A stretch of DNA of 64,000 bases, from contig OZ316895.1 of the NCBI GenBank assembly GCA_973895155.1, forward strand, positions 8,122,001 to 8,186,000. The letters run 5' to 3'. Below, piece after piece: positions 9,783 through 21,410 of this stretch. Within the stretch, counting starts at the first letter, position 1, and each line of letters begins with the position of its first letter. This DNA comes from Marsupella aquatica (Eukaryota > Marchantiophyta). The notes under the pieces were generated by a model that was not told the DNA's origin, searched no databases, and worked only from the letters and a program-made list of their open reading frames with translations. The position numbers and the translations under genes were made by a program.

Positions 9783-12700
9783 GGAGGAATGATTGCTAAC
9801 AAGACAGAAGAATTGCGGGTGTCTAAATTAGTATTAAACAAATCCCTGAAATGCTTCTCACAGACTTTATCATCAAAGAAATCCTCTCATCATACTGATT
9901 TTGTGGAGCACCTTGTGTGGGAAAATCAACAATGGCAACTTTTGCTCGATTTTCGCCTCTTTGTCATTCACAAAATATCTAGGTTAAATCAAACGACTGG
10001 CAGCTCATCTAGCGTAATCCGTTTCAAGTAAGGCCCATAACCACAACGGTGTGACACTGTCCAATCGTTCCGGTGAACTCAACTTATTCACCCGGAGCAA
10101 ATCTATGGTAGCAATGAACACTTCTATATCGTAGTCGGGATTCCGGGCCTGTGTCATTCCATTGATCATGACGAGAAATCCGAGTCGGCAAGCCGCAAAA
10201 AACAATATGACATCCCCTTCAGCAGGGATCCTCGGAGATCACTCGCAAAACATCTCGTACTGCACCCACATTCAATCAGAGAAATTCCAGATTTGTAAGA
10301 TAGCGACAACCAACAGGGAAATGCAAGAAAATGTTGACTACCTGATGAAAGGAGAACGATCTGACTACTTGATGCTACGCAATCTTTTTCTATCATCCAC
10401 GAAATATCTAAGTTAATTCCTGGGCTTCGTCGTACAAATTTCCAGTCGTTTTTATGCACAGCATATTTGAGCAAATGTGACCACTACTCCTGATTGTTGT
10501 GAGGATACGCTGCTGGACTGAGTTCAGCCAATGCACGAGACGTTCTTTCATCTCATTGATGGCGACAATTTATAAATGGTTGCAAGATGTGATGTGTTTC
10601 TTCGAGGAGATGGAAGGCATGGAGTCACTCCTAATGTGAATTTTATCTCAAAAATCACATACAGCTGCATATATTGAACTTACACAATCCAGTATTCTTA
10701 CAGAGGATCAGTATTTGAACGGCGACCAGAGCAATACTGAAATCCTGTCTTGACAGTGTGCAATAATAATCATTGTACAGGGACTGTCAGTTGAATCCTC
10801 ACCGGATTTGCTCTAGATGCACTCGTGGGTTTCAATCTATCCGCAATCGTATCCTTGGTGGAAAGAAGAAAATATAAGGAAGCAGTAACTGAGTTGGGGA
10901 GAGAGGACACTAGGACCAGGATTGAATGTCGCAGACTTTAGGTAGAAGAGGTCCCTTGATTTTCTTCCTCTTTGGGTTTATTGGACGAAGCACGGAAGAA
11001 GCAGCAACAAGCAAAAGTCCCATTGAAGTAGGATCGTCCGAGAAAACTGACCTAACCTCGTAAGCACATGCAAGTGGTTCGCAGCTTCCGCATATCACTT
11101 GGGTCTACTATTGTCACCTGCAAAATACTCCTTAGGGCATTCCAATGTCCTCTTCAATTCCCATCAGCCTAGGCAACAATAGTACTGCCTACTTGCTCAC
11201 TCACTCGCTTTAGTCACTGCCCTTCGTATCCTCCAAAATTCAGTGCAACTTCAACATCAGAAGCCACGAATCGCAAGCTTGTGTCTGCTTCGCCCACCTG
11301 CAAAGCATCTTCTGAACGACAACTTTTTACGACACCTCTTTGGAGAAAAGATTTAGTTTAGAAAAGTAGAGTTTTCACATTGGGGCTCTTAAGGACAATT
11401 TTGTCTGTGACTAGCCCCAACTACGTGAATAGCTGAGGGTACAATAGAAGATGACAATAAAAGTGTCGCCAAAGTATATTCACATTACTCTGAAGCTTAA
11501 TACTCAAGCATGTCATCCTTTTAATAATCATACATAACATACCATGTATAACATACCATGTATGCACATCTTCTTTCTATTTCTTTCTATGCACAAGTTT
11601 ATGGTTTGTATGCACATCTTCTTTTTATGCACATAGTTTATGGTGGGGCCATAGAGCCCATTTTTTGAATGTAAATAGAAATCATGACAAAAAGTATGCA
11701 TGATTATCATTTAACATATATTTCAGCCATGAGTTTTCTCATCCACCGGTAAGTCATAGATTTATGGTCTAGAGTCTTCACTCTAAAACCCTAGGCCCCA
11801 ACTCTAGCTTATAGTTGGAGCTTTAAAAGTAAGATTAATTTTTCGTGACCAAGCTTGCAAACCTTCCTTTCTACACCAATTAGAATAGTCAATTGTCATT
11901 TTTTGGACCCATAGGTAGTATGTGCCTCTTTTGACCACTACTATAAATGGTATAATTGGACTATCAAATTTGAAAGTTTGAGATGTCCTAGTCACTAACT
12001 TGATGGAGATCACTGGTCTTTTCAAGAGAACTGCTCTCACTAGATTTTCTGAAGATCCCTACCATTTTCACTTCCAGCAGGGAATTGATTTTGTTCTATG
12101 ATACTTTTGAGGGGTTTTACCACTTTGGTTTCCTACTGTCCTCTCTAGCATCGTCATTCTCCTTGTATATTGAATGTTTTAGCTTCTTTTGTAGTATCGA
12201 CAGGACTACAGTAGAGTCCAACAACAAACTGGCCACTTTACTGAAAAGGGGCCCATCGAGCAAGGTACCAAGGAGAAAAGTTCAAGGAAAAGCTCTGACT
12301 CTTGCCTTTTGAGGAACTTGACTATATTTTGTAGCTTTTCACTACCCCCCAAACCACCACCACCACTACCCCCAGACTGATCATTATTACAAACTTGCCC
12401 CCAAACCTAAAATATTAGTGTCCCCCCCCTCCTCTCAAAAAATCTGTATCCCATTACTTTAACTCAATTCCTAGCCCATGGGTGTGCTCCCATTGGCTGT
12501 CAAGTAACCAGAGATTGACAACCTAAGATGAAGCTAACCCGCATCCACTTTCACGTAGTCCATAGCCTCATTGAGGCCTAAGCGCCCAACATCTATCGGG
12601 TCCAAAGTGCAATGCCACCACTATGGATGGGGACCTGAAGTGCAGCCACTGTTGGGGTACTACTTGGACCCAACTCATATTGGGACCCAAGTAGCCCTTG

Positions 12701-13404
12701 TTTTCTTTGGGGAAACAGCACCAAAATGCTGGCATTTTTTTAACTATTCAGGTTCAGGGCCCAACATGGAATGCGAAAGGGCAGCAAGGGAAGAGAGGGA
12801 TCAGGGTGCAAATCAAGGGAGAGACAGGGAGTCCGGGCACAAAAGCTAAGAAAGGGAGGGGGAGTCATTCCATTTGGTGTGAAGTCTGTGGTCAGGGCCT
12901 ACTCTGCAGGCCCGTTGTCATTGTAGAAGGGCTGTTGTCCCCTCATGACATTTTTTTGGCAATACGCAACGTGATACTACACCAGCCTCTTGTGTGGAGC
13001 TCAATACCAGTACCTATACCTGCACCAGAGTAAAACACACTAAAAGGAACCTGGTATTGGTATTGATACAGGCTAGGGTTTTTGGGTCTAGGATTGGTTT
13101 TAAGGGTTTTGTAGGCCTTTTACAGTAATGGGGCCCTTGCCCTCCCTGGCCACCACCGCACTTTTATATTTTAATATTATGTGTTTTTATGTTTTGGAGC
13201 TCATAATCCATGTGCTTTATGTAAGTCACCACTGTGGTTGAAACCCAATAACTATTGATTTTAAATTTGAGCCGGTTTTGGAGAATCCATAGACATTTGT
13301 GACAATTGAATAGGTTGTTTAATTGCATGTTCTGTTTGGAGATACATTGGGTCAATGATATAATAACTAATAATGGAATCCTAAATTTGTATGCCAATAC
13401 TAGC
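9783..13404. other. Long intergenic stretch, mostly unrecognised
   Basis: No protein domain is recognised. It contains the 48-bp duplication at 11561-11650 and C-rich tracts near 12340-12440. Near 11771 there is an outlying copy of the TCTAGAG...CCAACTCTAGCTT motif that recurs densely at 13.6-14.1 kb. Confidence 0.5.
11561..11650. repeat. Two copies of a 48-bp unit (TATGCACATCTTCTTT)
   Basis: TATGCACATCTTCTTT occurs at 11561 and 11609, and each copy leads into TATGCACA..AGTTTATGG. ATAATCATACATA near 11523 and its near reverse complement near 11694-11709 flank the pair, hinting at a ~190-bp foldback element. Confidence 0.6.
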
Positions 13405-13506
13405 CCGATGCTTGTTGAGGTGAGAAAAGATGTCAAGGTGAGGAAAACATGTTGAGATGACAAAAGATGTTGAGGTGAGAAAAGGTATTGAGGATAGAAA
13501 AGATGG
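13405..13506. repeat. GA-rich minisatellite, ~20-bp units
   Basis: Imperfect tandem copies of a GTTGAGGTGAGAAAAGAT-like unit. A sister array of GTTGAGGAGAGGGCAAGAT-like units lies at 14478-14553, about 1 kb away, so the two probably share an origin. Confidence 0.65.
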
Positions 13507-13552
13507 CTAGCATTACCCCTTTATCCTTTCCCTCATCCTGGTTTTTGGTATG

Positions 13553-14150
13553 CACTTCACTTTCAGTCTTATCTTTATTAGTTTTGTCTTTATGCAGAAT
13601 TACAGTCTAGAGTATTCACTCTAGAAGTCTAGACCCTAACTCTAGTTAGTTTTGTCTTTATCTCACTCTAGAAGTCTAAACCCCAACTCTGGTTAGTTTT
13701 GTCTTTATCTAGAGTTATGGTCTAGAGGCTTCACCCTAGAAGTCTAGACCCCAACTCTAGCTTCTATGATTCACTCTAGAAGTCTAGAATCTAACTCTAG
13801 TTAGTTTTGTCTTATCCAGAGTCTAGAGGCTTCACCCTAGAAGTCTAGACCCCAACTCTAGCTTCTATTGACGCTTTATAAGCGGTCAAGTAAAATTGAA
13901 ATGAGCACAATTGGCCCTTTATCATAACTAACCTGAATGCCCATTCTTTGAATGTTAATAGAGATAAGACAAAAACAAATCTTGCAAAAGAATTTATGTT
14001 GTTCCCTTTCATCTTTGCCCCATGAGTGTTTTGGGTATGCACTTCACTTTCAGTTTTGTTGTTAATTATTTTGTCTTCATCTAGAATCCCCATCTTTCAC
14101 TCTAGAAGCTTAGGCTCCAACTCTAGCTTCTATTCCCCTTTTCTAGGTAA
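13553..14150. repeat. Degenerate tandem repeats built on TCTAGAAGTCTAGACCC
   Basis: Units combine TTCACTCTAGAAGTCTAGACCC, CAACTCTAGTTAGTTTTGTCTTTAT and variants with CTTCTAT. At least five copies lie between about 13600 and 13870. Another copy near 14090 is preceded, as the first is, by TGCACTTCACTTTCAGT (13553 and 14039). A block of roughly 490 bp therefore appears to be duplicated around the smaller units. Confidence 0.6.
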
Positions 14151-14184
14151 GATAATAATTGGCTGTATTATTATTACAGTATTA

Positions 14185-14432
14185 TTAAAGTTTCTTTCAC
14201 TTACTTTTACACAATCATTTTTTCAATAATTACCTCACTTTGAAGGTACTCCACTTTCTTTCATTACCTCTGCACAATAATTTTTTCAATAGTTATTTCA
14301 CAGTTTAGAAAGTATAATTGCACTTTCTTTCATTTACTTTTACACTTTTATTAGTTCTATACCTATTTTACTTTAAGGTGCTACACTTTCTTTCCCTCAT
14401 ATTTACACAATCATTGTTTCAATAATTTTTGA
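14185..14432. repeat. AT-rich tandem repeat, ~70-bp units
   Basis: Repeats of ACTTTCTTTCATTxCCTxTxCACAAT followed by CATTTTTTCAATAATTAx. About three to four diverged units are visible. Confidence 0.55.
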
Positions 14433-14477
14433 ATATGATAAGACTACCATAGCCCTATGCCTGTGCGTTGCACTAAA

Positions 14478-14553
14478 GATCTCGAGGAGAGGGCAAGATG
14501 TTGAGGAGAGGGCAAGATGTCAAAGTGAGGGCAAGTTTTTGAGATGAGGGCAA
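14478..14553. repeat. GA-rich minisatellite related to 13405-13506
   Basis: Three to four units of GAGGAGAGGGCAAGATGT with drift. It follows TGTGCGTTGCACTAAAGAT. Confidence 0.6.
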
Positions 14554-15022
14554 GATTCATGCCTTGACATCTTGCTCGAGTCACTCCCTTGATTGTGTGA
14601 ATATTTTCCCGGTCACCTGATGGTAACCCAGGCCACCTGGCCCTGCCCAACCTGCCAGAAAATATAAATTTCAAAATTTTGGCCTTCACCAATGAGATTG
14701 TTTGGATTGTTTTTATCCCTTTTCTCTCTCATTTTTCATCATTTGATAATCTGGTTTTTTCTGAAACATAGATCTCAAAAAGATCTGCATTTTAAACCAT
14801 GGATTTGGCTCATTTGATGAACGGGCAAAAATAATTGGGCTCCCAATTGGAGGGCTCACTTCTGAAACGCAAATGTTGCGTCCGCGGACGAGCGCCTTTC
14901 CGCAGCCCTAAGATTAACAATTAATCATGGTTTCAATAATAGCGAGGCGAGTCACCGGGAGCAACCGATTGTGGCAGGGACGGAGAGCAAGGTATACCAT
15001 ACTGACAACGCAAAGTGGCAAG
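14554..15022. other. Flank of Copia element A, nothing recognised
   Basis: Non-coding DNA up to the target site of element A. The last five bases, GCAAG at 15018-15022, form the upstream target duplication. Confidence 0.6.
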
Positions 15023-15366
15023 TATTAGATATTGCTCTAGTCTTGTGACTCTTGTGCTAACCACAATTAGGCTAACTCGGGTTAGGACCTAGCTAAGGTT
15101 AGCGGTAGTGTTGTTGTGTATATAGCCAGGGCTGATGCCAGACCCTGGTGGAACAAAGGCTCATTGTTACGGAGCTAGTTGAGAGATAGGGAGAGCTTGT
15201 GCTGTGGATGCTTGGTATGACCGGTCGGCCTAGAGTGCAGTAAAGCTCTTGTGTGTTCGCGTGGACGTAGCCTCATGTGGAGGTGAACCACGTATCTCTC
15301 TGTGTCAATTATTGTGCGTTGGATGATTCATGGGCTTGCCGTTACGAATGTCGTCTTTGCTCAACA
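15023..15366 (+). repeat. 5' LTR of Copia element A
   Basis: 344 bp, beginning TATTAGATATT (a mutated TGTTAG terminus) and ending CTCAACA. A TATATAG box at 15119-15125 is the probable promoter of the genomic RNA. Confidence 0.95.
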
Positions 15367-15368
15367 AG

Positions 15369-15380
15369 TGGTATCAGAGC
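15369..15380 (+). other. Primer-binding site of element A (initiator tRNA-Met)
   Basis: TGGTATCAGAGC, two bases after the LTR, is complementary to the 3' end of plant initiator tRNA-Met, the usual primer for minus-strand synthesis in Copia elements. Confidence 0.93.
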
Positions 15381-16930
15381 ATGCCTGGGAGGTGACGAGG
15401 TTTTTTCATGACAGGTTTTTTCCAACGTTCATTGTCGATGGTACATTCAGAGTTTCGTCGCATGAAACTTGAATATGTGTGGCTCTGCGGATAGGTTAGT
15501 GAGAGGGCTTTCTAACGGTGGTTAGAACTCGCTGATCGGTATCCGTGGTGCGGAGGAATCGAAGTTTGCGTCGTTCAGGTTTTATTTGTGTTCGACGGTT
15601 TTTTGGGGGAGAGACCAGAGTTTGTGTTTTCAATAGTGTGAGCTGTGCGGTGCGGGAGGCGTCGCATGTTGTAGCTCAAGTTGAAGGTTGAAGCAAGCTG
15701 ATCGTTTCGGTAGTTGATTTGTTGCCGAGTTGTTACCGAGTGCGACGTGACGAGTGACGGAGGCGTTCAGGTTTTTTCACAAGCTATGGAGCTTGTTCTC
15801 ATCTGAACCGGGTTTCTCTTTGTGACGTCCGACTCGGTGGAAGAAACGCGAAGTGCTACGGCTCAACGGTTTGATCACGGCGAAGCGGTCGTTTTGAGTC
15901 TGGGATTGGCACTTGACGCGGAGTGAGTGTGACACAGTGGAAATTTTTTTCTCTGCTGGAGCTGCAGACTGTGCTGGTGCAATTCGGCAACATTTCCTGT
16001 CGGCGGCGTTCACTTTACTCGTGAGAAGCAGCGGCGTTCAAGGTGTGTAAACGGCTTTTTTGTTTTAAAGTCAAATCTTGGCTTTGGTTAGGGCCACTTT
16101 TGGTGTGTATACACACCCTCCTGGCCCTTGGTCCCCCATCGTTTCCCCTTGTACGCCCGACCCCCCCGCACCTTGTTTTCCCCTCATCCTTTAGCCGCGG
16201 CGACGAGCTGCGCAACACCGGCCGGTGCTTTTTGCGCGCTCGTACGGTCTCCGCCATACTGTGTCGGTCGCTACCGCGGCACCGTCCTATCATCGTATGC
16301 CTAGCCCTTTGCGGCTCTACGCCGCTTGTACGCGGTTGTACCCTCGTCCCGCCCCGACGCCGGCCATACGCCCTTCGTACTTCCGGCCCTTTATGGGGTA
16401 TTTTAGGCTTTAAGGGGATTCAGCACCCCCTTTAGTGCCCATTTTTAGCCTTTTTTCCCTCTCATTAGTTTGCCCCATGTGCCGGGACCTGCCGCCCTCC
16501 GTTTTAACCGCTTGGACAGGGGGAACTGCCCCCTGTGAGACCTGCTGTACTGTGCGGGAATATTCCTGAAAAACAGAGAGCTGTTTTTTGGCCGTCCGAC
16601 AAAGATTCCGTCTGCCAAATGGTAACTTTTTTGGTTCTTTTTTGGTGAGGACATTGCCACTGGAGTTAGCAACGCGGCGCACCGATCACATCGCGATTCC
16701 GACGACGGGTTGTACTGGGTATTTCGGTTATTCTCCGAGGTGGTCAAAACGGGGGAGTTTCCCAAGGTTTTACCCACCTCGACAGAAATTTGAATAACTT
16801 TTGTGTCGAATTTTGATTTTGATTTTGGCTTTCAATATTGGACTCCTAGCTTCGTGGGCTACGCGGTGGTATTGAGTTTTGAGTTTTATGAGAAGTTTTG
16901 AAAAAAGACATTTTTTCGTGATTGTTTCAT
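15381..16930 (+). other. Untranslated leader of element A with ~800 bp absent from element B
   Basis: The leader matches element B's leader up to about 16033 (…CAGCG) and again from about 16832 (TATTGGACTCCTAGC). The intervening ~800 bp are pyrimidine-rich, with a perfect 16-bp palindrome at 16102-16117. A 130-codon frame at 16043-16435 has no recognisable domain and is probably chance. No terminal repeats or target duplication flank the segment, and B has a 9-bp filler at the join, so deletion from B is likelier than insertion into A. Confidence 0.7.
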
Positions 16931-19900
16931 ATGAGTGACTCGGAGGATACTGGAAGAATTGGCGTCGGTGGAGCTTCAGGATCGCGACGGTCAGACGGAG
17001 AGTCTGAGGAGGAGATTTCTTTGAGATAGTGGAGATAGGAGCAGGTGATTGCTATCAAGGGAGTGATGTTATATCTCAAGCCGCACATCATCAAGCAGCT
17101 AGATGATTATGCGGATTGCACGTCACTATTCAAGGCTCTAAGAGATAAGTACTACCGGGAAGATGCGTCAGACCGGCTGTACAAGAAGTCTCTCTTGATA
17201 AGCCTCAGGCTCAAGGAAGGGAGAAAAATGCAGGATCACCTGGATGAATTTGACAGTCTAGCGGTGGATCTGTCAAACCTGGGAAAAGGAGTTGAAGATG
17301 AGGATAAGGCCTTGCTTCTGCTAAGCTCCTTACCGCCGTCTTATCAGGGCTTGAAACAGGTGCTCTTGTATAGAGATTTGAAGTCCATTTCGTATAATGA
17401 GGTGGTGAGCTCTTTACTGTCTGATGATGCTCAGAAGAAGCTGGGTCAATCACAGACAGCATCTTCTTCTGGCACTGCGCTCAATGTGAACAGGGGAAGA
17501 GCAGCAACAAGAGGGAAATTGCAAGAGAGGAAGCCTCTTGCATGTTGGAATTGTAGCAAGCCTGGCCACATGAAAAGGGATTGTCGAGTAAAGGTCCCTA
17601 CTGCCTCTGCTAATGCGGCATCGAGCTCGCATGAGGTAGATTTACTCGATGATGATGACATATTGTGATGTCAAGGTTATGCTCTCAACGTAGTGTCAAA
17701 TCCAGGTAGTGATGACTGGATTCTAGATAGTGCATGTACTTTTCACATTTGCTCTAGAAGAGATTGTTTCAGTTCTTACACGGTTTCCAACGGGTCAGTG
17801 TTGATGGGAAATGGAATCCCATCTCAAGTTGTTGGACTTAGATCTGTAAGATTTCAGATGTTTGATGGTGCTATGAGAAAGTTGAGGAATGTGAGACATA
17901 TTCCCAACATGATGAAAAATCTCATTTCACTTGGTGTTTTAGAAGCAAATGGCCATCAGTGGAGCTCTGCTAATGGTGTCCTTCAGGTCTCAACTGGTAC
18001 TAAAGTTGTATTGAAGGGAAAGAGACATAGCAATCTATACGTTTTGGAGGGCAGTGTAGTTTGTGATGAAGCCAATGTAACCTTATCTCATGAGGAGACG
18101 GCCCGGCTGTGGCACTTCCGTCTGGGCCACATGAGTGAAAAAGGTTTGGTTATTCTTCAGAAGAAAGGATTACTTTCTAATTTGCAATCTTGTAAGTTGG
18201 AATTTTGTGAGCACTGTGTGCTAGGGAAGCAACACAGGAAACCCTTCGGAGTTGGAACTCACACCAGCAAGGAGGTACTTGAGTATGTACATAGTGATGT
18301 GTGGGGTCCAGCCCCTACTCCCTCACATTCTAGATGGTTATACTATGTCACGTTCATAGACGATTACTCAAGGTATGTGTGGATATACTTTCTACACAAT
18401 AAGTCTGATGTTTTTGCCACTTTTAAGGAGTGGAAAGCCCAAGTTGAGAATCAGACTGGTAATAAGGTGAGATATCTTCGATCGGATAACGACGGTGAAT
18501 ATAGTTCCGGTGAATTTGGAACGTATTGTAAGGAGCAGGAGATCACCCGCCATCTCACAACAAGTTATACTCCTCAGCAGAATGGTGTTTCTGAGAGACT
18601 CAACCGAACACTATTGGACCGCTCGAGGAGTATGTTGAGTCAATCATGCTTACCACATGAGTTTTGGGCTGAAGCTGTCAAAACTGCAGCTTATTTGGTA
18701 ATTTTTTCTCCATCCAGTTCTATTGGATTCAAGACGCCATTTGAAAAGAGGTGCGGGCGTCCAGCAGATTACTCACATCTGAGGATTTTTGGATGTGATG
18801 CTTATGTGCTTACACCTTCCCAGCTTCGATCCAAGCTGGAGTCCAAGTCGAAGAAGTGCATTTTCCTTGGCTATCAGAAAGGAGTTAAGGGTTATAGGTT
18901 ATGGGATCCAGTAACCTGTAAACTAATTGTCAGTAGAGATGTGTCCTTTAATGAATCCAGATCATCAAAGGAGGGGGAGAGTTCTCAGGACTCCCATACT
19001 GACAAGGGGAAATCTCCCATCCCGGACCAGGTTGAGGGGGAGATTAGTCATGATGCAGTTCATGACAGGGGAGATGGAGAAGCTTCGGGCTTGGAGCTGG
19101 TTCCTGTGATGGAACAAGAGGAGCAGATTGTTGCTGGGGTACCTCAAATTCAACCAGTAGTAGCTGCAGATCAGCCTTAGTCATCTACTAGAAGAACTTC
19201 CAGTCGTTCTACTAGAGCTCCTACCAGGTATGGTCAATGGGCAGACTCATCTAAGCTAGATGATATTGACATTGCACCTGATGAAGATGATATGGCTTTG
19301 ATCTTGGAAGAAGGAGAGCCTTCTTCGTACAGTGAGGCTTGTGCTTCAGAGCATAAGCATGAGTGGAATGCAGCAATGCAGAGGGAGTTGCAATCTTTGA
19401 GTGACAACAAGACATGGGAGCTGGTGGAGCTTCCAAGAGGTCAGCAAGTGGTGGACAGTAAGTGGATTTACAAGTTGAAGGACAGTCCTTCAGAGGGTGG
19501 AGATAAGATCTACAAGGCACGGCTTGTTGCCAAGGGATTCACTCAGGAGAAAGGAGTGGATTACAATGAGGTCTTTTCACCGGTAGCTAAGTATTCCACA
19601 ATTCGGATCTTGTGTCAGCTTGTTGTGTTTTTTGGTCTGGTGATGGATCAGATGGATGTTGTTACTGCTTTTCTCTATGGCAACTTGGAAGAGATGATCT
19701 TCATGAGACAACCACTAGGCTTTATGAAGAAGGGCCAAGAGAACTTAGTTTGCAGATTGCTCAAGTCCTTGTATGGATTGAAGCAGTCTCCCAGACAATG
19801 GAACAAGCGGTTTGATGATTTCATGCTTGCTCAAGGTTTTACAAGGATGGTGTATGATCCTTGTGTGTATACGAAATCAGTCAAGAATGATGTATTCGGT

Positions 19901-20887
19901 TTCATCATTCTGGTTATCTATGTGGATGACATGCTGATTGTGGCTAAAGATCAATCTGAGGTTGACAGTCTCAAGGCAAAATTGAGTGCTGAATTCAGGA
20001 TGAAGGATCTTGGTAAGGCCAAGAGGATCTTAGGGATGGAGATTTTTAGGAACTCTGAGACTGGACAATTGTGCTTGAGTCAAGGCCAGTATGCGAGGAA
20101 AGTACTTGCACGATTCAACATGGAGAATTGTAAGCCAGTGAGTATTCCTTTAGCTTCACATTTCAAGTTATCATCGGCTTTCTCTCCTACGGATGCTGTG
20201 GAGAAAGGTCTGATGGCTAAGATTCCTTATGAGAAGGCAATAGGCAGTCTGATGTATTTGATGACTTGTACTAGGTCTGACTTGGCCCTAGCGATGGGCA
20301 AGGTTAGCAGATTCATGTCAAATCCAGGGAAGATACATTGGGAAGCTGTGAAGTGGATTCTCAGGTATCTCAAGGGAACACAGGACTATGGATTACTATT
20401 TGATAACAAATCAGATAGAACGTTAGTTGGCTATGTAGATTCTGACTATGGAGGCTGTCTGGATACAAGGAGGTCTACAACTGGGTTTGTATACACTCTT
20501 GGAGGAGGATGTATCAGTTGGAAATCTACCTTGTAGAAGTGCATTTCTCAGTCTATTACAGAAGCAGAGTATGTTGCAGCAGCAGAAGCAGCAAAGGAAG
20601 AAATTTGGTTGGATAAGTTGATCGCGGAGATGGGTTTAGAGCATGGAAAAATGACTCTAAACTGTGATAGTCAGAGTGCTCTTCACTTGACTGCTAACCA
20701 GGTGATGGATAGCAGGGTGAAGCACATTGATATCAGGTACCATTTTATCAGGCAAGCAGTGTCTGATAAAACTTTTGAGCTAGTCAAGATTGATGGAAAG
20801 CTCAATCCCGCTGATGCCTTTACCAAAGTAATTCCTTTGGAGAGTTTCTCAAGACACCGTGCTACTTTGCAGGTTTTGCAGTTGTAG
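16931..20887 (+). pseudogene. Defective gag-pol polyprotein gene of Copia element A
   Basis: One frame runs throughout. The UBN2-type gag is followed by the CCHC knuckle CWNCSKPGHMKRDC (17543-17584) and the protease motif DSACT (about 17715). Next come the integrase zinc region and D,D,E core (HSDVWGP, RSDNDGEY, NGVSERLNRT), RT with YVDD at 19919-19930, and Copia RNase H ending LQL. In-frame stops are TAG 17027, TAG 17036, TGA 17666, TAG 19178 (GAG in element B) and TAG 20534 (CAG in B). The first three are shared with B. Gag has lost 264 bp relative to B (after about 17010) and a further ~54 bp of Arg/Ser-rich sequence before the knuckle. The product cannot be made whole without suppression. 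Lineage is Tork/TNT1-like by similarity. Confidence 0.93.
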
Positions 20888-21083
20888 TGCAAGTAGAGTT
20901 ATTTAGCAATGTGTGACTATTTGTATATGGATTACTCATTCCTGTAAGGCTACGGCTTAGTTCTAGTTAACCCTTAGTTAACCCTTGTGGTTTTTAGGGG
21001 GAGACCTGGTTTGGTGATTGTCTAGAACTTCCCGCTGAGGATTCCATATGGTAGCATTTAGTCTAGTCCCCAAGACAAGAGTC
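20888..21083 (+). other. 3' untranslated region of element A
   Basis: Non-coding stretch between the end of pol and the purine tract. It is conserved in element B at 27746-27940 with few changes. Confidence 0.8.
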
Positions 21084-21092
21084 AAGGGGGAG
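21084..21092 (+). other. Polypurine tract of element A
   Basis: AAGGGGGAG two bases before the 3' LTR, identical in element B (27941-27949). It primes plus-strand synthesis. Confidence 0.85.
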
Positions 21093-21094
21093 TT

Positions 21095-21410
21095 TGTTAG
21101 ATATTGCTCTAGTCTTGTGACTCTTGTGCTAACCACAGTTAGGCTAACTCCGGTTAGGACCTAGCTAAGGTTAGCGGTAGTGTTGTTGTGTATATAGCCA
21201 GGGCTGATGCCAGACCCTGGTGGAACAAAGGCTCATTGTTACGGAGCTAGTTGAGAGATAGGGAGAGCTTGTGCTGTGGATGCTTGGTATGGCCGGTCGG
21301 CCTAGAGTGCAGTAGCCTCATGTGGAGGTGAACCACGTATCTCTCTGTGTCGACTATTGTGCGTTGGATGATTCAGGGCTTGCCGTTACAAATGTCGTCT
21401 TTGCTCAACA
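21095..21410 (+). repeat. 3' LTR of Copia element A
   Basis: 316 bp, intact TGTTAG...CTCAACA ends. Relative to the 5' LTR it lacks 27 bp between two GTA triplets and one base in TCATGGGC. The downstream target duplication GCAAG follows at 21411. Confidence 0.95.

Larger units (their letters stand above)
15023..21410 (+). mobile_element. Copia LTR retrotransposon A (Tork/TNT1-like), complete but defective
   Basis: A 6,388-bp element bounded by perfect 5-bp target duplications GCAAG (15018-15022 and 21411-21415). In order it has a 5' LTR, a tRNA-Met primer site, a ~1.56-kb leader, one gag-pol frame (gag, protease, integrase, reverse transcriptase, RNase H: the Copia order), a polypurine tract and a 3' LTR. 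By manual count the LTRs differ at about 7 aligned bases plus a 27-bp and a 1-bp deletion in the 3' copy, so insertion is not very recent. The 5' terminus has mutated from TG to TA. The reading frame carries at least five stops and two internal deletions, so the copy is not autonomous. Confidence 0.95.

Noticed and set aside
12571-13033. Overlapping 92- and 111-codon frames
   Set aside because: No domain or codon pattern; they overlap in different frames over G-rich sequence.
16043-16435. 130-codon frame in the leader of element A
   Set aside because: Pyrimidine-rich sequence with Pro/Arg/Leu low-complexity translation, no domain, and absent from element B. Probably open by chance.
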